Shown one piece after another: positions 50,453 through 54,669 of a stretch of DNA of 54,669 nucleotides. The first letter of the stretch is position 1. Each line of letters begins with the position of its first letter. A program made the position numbers and the translations under genes. Source of the stretch: a virus; the IMG/VR virus record IMGVR_UViG_3300035698_012362, positions 1 through 54,669 of that record. One strand, 5' to 3'. The notes beneath the pieces were generated by a model. That model was not told where the DNA came from. It saw only the letters and a list, made by a program, of their open reading frames with translations, and did not search any database.

Positions 50453-53400
50453 ATGAAATTTTTGAGACCTCGTGCGGGCCAGTTCTCTCACATAACATTA
50501 CCTTTCAACGTACCTAGTATTCACGGTGCCGTATCGGTTGATACGGTTATCGTTGAATTCAAGGTTAAGTACGAAGAGGGGAAATCTCATTGTGCCCAAG
50601 GCCAAGATGATAGGTGGCAGCACTTTGTGCAGGTTAGCGGGGTTTCGGGTTTACTTTCTGTCAAGTATGCTACGAACGACGTAATAAACTTTGCAGTACC
50701 TACGAAGTACATCAATACAGTAACTACTTTCAAAGTGTATTCAACTGCAACTGCGCACTATGTCGAGATAGATAATGGTGTCGATACAGATATGTTGGCT
50801 ACACAAACCCTCTCAAAATCTGTAAGGCCGGGTAGTAACTGGGTAGCCAGTAGAAATAACTCGTCATACTCAACTATGGACTGGTATTACACCACTATTA
50901 CATTTATAGATAATGCTGTTCCTACTGTTGTGTTCAGTATTGACGCGGATAACCTTAACTCGGGGGACAGCTTTATAATGTCTTCTGTTGGCACATATCA
51001 GTGTGATTTGATTAATTTTGATCTATCACAAGACCTCATAGATACTACTGCTCCTAATAACGCGCCTGTAGCAGACGCAGGGGCAGACTCAACTGGACCA
51101 GAAGGCACTGAGTTCACTTTAGACGGCAGTGCTTCTTCCGACGTTGATGGCACCATTGTCAACTCACTATGGATACAGTTATCAGGCCCCAGTGTAACTC
51201 TCGTTGACGAAACTAGTCTAATTACTACAGGAACTAGGCCATTAGGTAATCAAGTCATAACATTCCTGCTTGTCGTTACAGACAATGAAGGAGAGTCAAG
51301 TAGTGGTGGGGCGAATGACTCTGTAGTCATTACTAGTACTGCCATTACCAGTAATGCCCCGCAAGCATTAGTCGCTGAACCTCTAGGGCTTAATAAAATC
51401 GGAGGGTCTACCGTTACATTAGATGCTTCACTTAGTACTGACGTAGATAATGACATTGTTAGTTTTGCGTGGGCTCAAGTGAGCGGTGAGACATTAGCAA
51501 TTACGGATGCCAATAGTGCTGTTGCCTCTATTACTGCACCACTTTGGTATATTGCGCGTAGTTCCACTGCAACCAAGCTTAGATGGAAAGCCTTTAGATT
51601 TGAGGTTACGGTTACGGATAGCCTTGGTAGTACATCTACTACCCAAAAGTTGATTACCGTACCTTCTTTTACACCTGGTGTTGATTTCTCACTATTACCA
51701 GATGTATTACCAAGTGTGGGTGCAGGCAGAAGTATCAGTCTAGATGCTTCAACTTTGGTTGCTACAGCTGAAGTGACTAGTGTACGTTGGTTTAACAATT
51801 TTCCTAATTCGCACCCAGTTACCTACAATTCACTTATTATGGGAAGCTACACATCAGCAATCTCTGCTGCTGTCGCCCCTAGTCTGGAGGTAGACGAGGT
51901 CATCTACATTGATTGCAACATAACAGGTGCTAACGGCAATGATACTTGTAAGACGATACCAGTAAACGTTGTGTATGATTCGGTTAGACCCGTAGCTGTC
52001 ATAACTTCAGACAAGAACAACGTCAGTGAAGGTGAAACGGTGGCTATGGATATAAATTCTAGCCTTAACCTTGATGGGAGTTCTCTGTACAGGGTTCGCC
52101 AGAAGGAAGGCCCTATTGTTGATATTATAGGTGAGTTTACTAGTACACCTTCATTCGTTGTTCCATCGTTTAGCTCGGCGGTAAAATTTGCACAGGACAT
52201 TGCGGTCGAACAAGTAGCTTCTACACCCAGTTCCGCCAGCATCCCATTAGGGCTAGAGTCTTTCTTGGATATGGAATACATCGGGTGTTTTAGGGTTGAT
52301 GCTTTTGTTGGTAACGAACCATATAACATTAATTTCTCTAAAGGCATTATGGGGTTTAACCCGAATGCAGGAGCTAATGGCGGTTTGATCATATCAGGCA
52401 ACGAGACTGTTGGCTGGGTGGCCGAATACTTAATACCAGATAGTTTTTACATGGGCACCGACGTGTCTGCCGCTCCCACAGCTACCGTTAGTCAGGCTTC
52501 AGTTAATATAAGAGAGGCATTCACTGAGGGTTCTGCCACTACTCCAGTTTCGGAATACAGACTTAACGGAATACTAGTATTTAACAACACTGCACAATTT
52601 ACATCGGAAGATTGGTATGACGGTGGAGGACAAAGGGAAGACAACTTTCAAGTTTTTAATGATGTAGACGACCTAGAGAACGGAGGTAGCAAGGGGTTTC
52701 TTCAGTTGGAGGGTGCGGCCCGTTGTGCAGGATACATGTCTGAAATACCGACTGAACTACAAAGTGAAATGGGGGGAACCCATATGGTGGGGCATGGCCC
52801 TAACCGTTCAATCATAGGTAGATATAGTCTTGGCCCGAGTTGCTTTACGTTTGACCCGCAGTTCCCGATAGACGCCGACATTACTCAGAATAGGGTTATC
52901 CCTACTAATGAGATAATGGGCTTCTCACTAGATAATCAGATGGTGCCGGGTTCTAATCAGAACAAATTAATTGTAGGGCCAGTGTTTGGTCTATTAAGTG
53001 ACGTTCGCTACGCCTTCATTGTGCCTGGCACAAGAAAGCTTGTAGCGTTTGGTAGAGGTGGAGGCGCCAATAGCGGTATTGGATATAAAATCATTCAAAG
53101 TATAAACGGTAATCCTTCGGACGGCAGTAGCACTTACGAAGTTGGGGATACCCCAAACCAGTTTTGGGTATTCGAAGTTGATGATATGCTCAATCTCATT
53201 AACCCATATGATGGTTATCCAATATCTTACGGTAAATTCAACATTCCGTTTACTACGTCTACAGCTATTGGGGGCATGGCATATGATTCTGCCAATGAGA
53301 TACTTTACATTACACTTGAACGCAAAGGGAAAATAACTGATTTTGGGGCCCAACCTTTGGTTGTCGCATATAGCTGTAAAGCCAAGCAGTCTAGTATTCC

Positions 53401-54436
53401 AGTGTCTATACCACCTGTTATATCTTTTGATGTTGAGGTACAGGATGATAATGGGTACAGGTCTTTTAGCGAAATATCTATAAACGTAAACGTAGTTGGT
53501 GCACCGGTCATTACTGTCACTCCAGTAGGAACACAGGTTTTAGAGGTGGGTGATGTAGCACCAGTCTATAATGTTTCGGCAGCAGACTACTTAGGTAATC
53601 CAATAACAGGCGTCGTAGAGACAGGCACGTTTGATATGCAATCTCCTACTACACAATTCAAAGAATGGAACGTAGTATATGATGGCATAAGCGCGGCTAC
53701 TGTTCGAAGAACCATTGTAGTGAACCCAGTTGTTGAGGTTGATACTACCCCTCCTGTTATAACCGTTGAACCTGTTGCACTCCAAACTGTGATTGTAAAT
53801 ACAAGTGAGCCTTCTTATGCGGTCACTGCTACTGATAATGTTGACCAAGATGTCGCTACAGTAAGGTCGGGCAGTCTCAACATGAGTGTATTAGGTAGAC
53901 AGTATTTATATTGGGATGCGGTGGATTTAGCGGGTAATAGTGCAATTACAATAACCCGCATAGTAGATGTTGTGGCAGAGGTGGTTGAACCAGACTTTGA
54001 TCTTATCGTAAGTGCCGAACCTTTACCTAACAACGTTACTCTTACCGATTTAGATCCTACTGCGATTGAGCAAAGTTTTGCCGACATAAACAGTGGGGGT
54101 GGAGGTGTTATCGTAGGCGGTGAGATAGTAAATAGTGAGAACGGGGAACTTGGGGTTGAGTACCAGTTTCCATTTGAGCACGACCCTTCAGACAGGGATT
54201 ATTATGATGCGGTTATTCCTGATGTATATTTAGGTGAGGACACCATAACATCTGCTTTTATTAGCGAGACTCCTACTTCTGACCTTGTATTTGAAGAAGT
54301 CTACGTTGTTGGTAATATTATCAGAATGCTTATTAGCGGGGGTTCGGTGGGCCGTCAGTTAATACCACTTACGTTCACTACTAATACAGGCAAGCGCAGA
54401 GAACGAACTTTATCCGTAATCGGAAAACAACTTTAG
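50453..54436 (+). CDS. Tail adhesin with PKD/Ig-like domains
   Basis: 1327 residues, beta-rich. Residues about 1-195 form an N-terminal lectin-like domain. PKD-like domains follow (about 203-298 and 300-405): PVADAGADSTGPEGTEFTLD, GSASSDVDGTIVNSLWIQ, and a variant near 520-570. A 500-residue middle part with repeated YxG turns (IGGMAYDSANEILYITLER) could be a beta-propeller. Ig-like domains near 1020-1180 (DTTPPVITVEPVALQTVIV, VDLAGNSAI) resemble DUF5011. No signal peptide. It would bind host surface sugar or protein. Tail location is inferred from its place after the fibre gene. Confidence 0.8.
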   Translation: MKFLRPRAGQFSHITLPFNVPSIHGAVSVDTVIVEFKVKYEEGKSHCAQGQDDRWQHFVQVSGVSGLLSVKYATNDVINFAVPTKYINTVTTFKVYSTATAHYVEIDNGVDTDMLATQTLSKSVRPGSNWVASRNNSSYSTMDWYYTTITFIDNAVPTVVFSIDADNLNSGDSFIMSSVGTYQCDLINFDLSQDLIDTTAPNNAPVADAGADSTGPEGTEFTLDGSASSDVDGTIVNSLWIQLSGPSVTLVDETSLITTGTRPLGNQVITFLLVVTDNEGESSSGGANDSVVITSTAITSNAPQALVAEPLGLNKIGGSTVTLDASLSTDVDNDIVSFAWAQVSGETLAITDANSAVASITAPLWYIARSSTATKLRWKAFRFEVTVTDSLGSTSTTQKLITVPSFTPGVDFSLLPDVLPSVGAGRSISLDASTLVATAEVTSVRWFNNFPNSHPVTYNSLIMGSYTSAISAAVAPSLEVDEVIYIDCNITGANGNDTCKTIPVNVVYDSVRPVAVITSDKNNVSEGETVAMDINSSLNLDGSSLYRVRQKEGPIVDIIGEFTSTPSFVVPSFSSAVKFAQDIAVEQVASTPSSASIPLGLESFLDMEYIGCFRVDAFVGNEPYNINFSKGIMGFNPNAGANGGLIISGNETVGWVAEYLIPDSFYMGTDVSAAPTATVSQASVNIREAFTEGSATTPVSEYRLNGILVFNNTAQFTSEDWYDGGGQREDNFQVFNDVDDLENGGSKGFLQLEGAARCAGYMSEIPTELQSEMGGTHMVGHGPNRSIIGRYSLGPSCFTFDPQFPIDADITQNRVIPTNEIMGFSLDNQMVPGSNQNKLIVGPVFGLLSDVRYAFIVPGTRKLVAFGRGGGANSGIGYKIIQSINGNPSDGSSTYEVGDTPNQFWVFEVDDMLNLINPYDGYPISYGKFNIPFTTSTAIGGMAYDSANEILYITLERKGKITDFGAQPLVVAYSCKAKQSSIPVSIPPVISFDVEVQDDNGYRSFSEISINVNVVGAPVITVTPVGTQVLEVGDVAPVYNVSAADYLGNPITGVVETGTFDMQSPTTQFKEWNVVYDGISAATVRRTIVVNPVVEVDTTPPVITVEPVALQTVIVNTSEPSYAVTATDNVDQDVATVRSGSLNMSVLGRQYLYWDAVDLAGNSAITITRIVDVVAEVVEPDFDLIVSAEPLPNNVTLTDLDPTAIEQSFADINSGGGGVIVGGEIVNSENGELGVEYQFPFEHDPSDRDYYDAVIPDVYLGEDTITSAFISETPTSDLVFEEVYVVGNIIRMLISGGSVGRQLIPLTFTTNTGKRRERTLSVIGKQL

Positions 54437-54446
54437 GAAAAATATT

Positions 54447-54669
54447 ATGTCTAGAAATACCGAAGCAGTAAACGACCTAGCTTTTAAATCCGGCACTAAA
54501 GTGCCTACTCAGGAAGCTTACGAAAATATTTTATCATTTTTTGTCAGTCTTCGCGGAGGCACATGCAAGCTTCAGATATACACAGACCAGTGGGAGGATT
54601 TTGAGATTTTTTCCGAGAACGGGCATAGAGAATTCAGGGGCAGGTATAGCACTGAGTTTAAGTTTGTTA
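54447..54669 (+). CDS. Partial gene after the adhesin; small tail-associated protein
   Basis: 74 codons from an ATG with AGGA upstream, open at the window edge. MSRNTEAVNDLAFKSGTKVP leads into a hydrophobic/aromatic stretch (ENILSFFVSLRGG). No family recognised. It shows the rightward operon continues. Confidence 0.65.
   Translation, partial: MSRNTEAVNDLAFKSGTKVPTQEAYENILSFFVSLRGGTCKLQIYTDQWEDFEIFSENGHREFRGRYSTEFKFV

Overview
The window is most of the genome of a tailed, double-stranded DNA phage with a podovirus-like (short-tail) plan. Support comes from a rightward block of terminase, P22-type portal, scaffold, DUF4043-type capsid protein, head-tail adaptor-like proteins, several internal (ejection) proteins including one of 2365 residues, a gp10-like stabilisation protein and two long tail-fibre or adhesin proteins. 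No tape-measure or major tail tube gene was seen. Base composition is moderately AT-rich and nearly every gene has an AGGA/GGAG ribosome site, which suits a Gram-negative, perhaps marine gammaproteobacterial, host; that host guess is inference. No integrase, repressor-integrase module, tRNA, RNA polymerase or clear endolysin was found, so the phage is probably lytic. The genome continues past both edges, because genes are cut at base 1 and at base 54669.

Layout. (1) 1-20631, leftward: an early/middle operon of tightly packed, mostly overlapping genes. Its far end holds the DNA machinery: family A DNA polymerase (9308-11350), a nucleotidyltransferase-like protein, an archaeo-eukaryotic-type primase fused to an SF3 helicase (4378-6948), a RecB/Cas4-like nuclease and a SNF2-type helicase. 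The near end (11433-20631) is a string of small accessory genes, mostly unknown, with a RadC-like protein, a pentapeptide-repeat protein, an HNH nuclease and a degenerate HNH protein. (2) 20632-22012: a 1.4 kb gene-free region with 13 copies of a TGTCATACT iteron facing a central core, inverted repeats, two related hairpins and a 7-bp tandem repeat. It is the best candidate for the replication origin and/or control region. (3) 22013-25172, leftward: four genes of unknown function. (4) 25173-25475: a divergent promoter region. (5) 25476-54669, rightward: packaging, head, ejection and tail genes.

Working together. Leftward genes probably act first: the primase-helicase and polymerase copy the genome, with the nuclease and SNF2 helicase handling recombination or host DNA. 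Rightward genes then build and fill the head. The virion carries an ejection set whose largest member starts with a staphylococcal-nuclease-like domain. The tail carries a repeat-rich, lambda-J-like fibre and a PKD/Ig-domain adhesin for host binding.

Most unusual points: the iteron array; a possible three-way-junction RNA (or MITE-like element) directly upstream of the capsid gene; the nuclease domain on the giant ejection protein; a two-transmembrane ORF nested in another gene; a 36-bp perfect repeat shared by two early genes; a paralogous pair of 52-residue genes; and a recurrent CACAACRACGAGG leader before several early genes.
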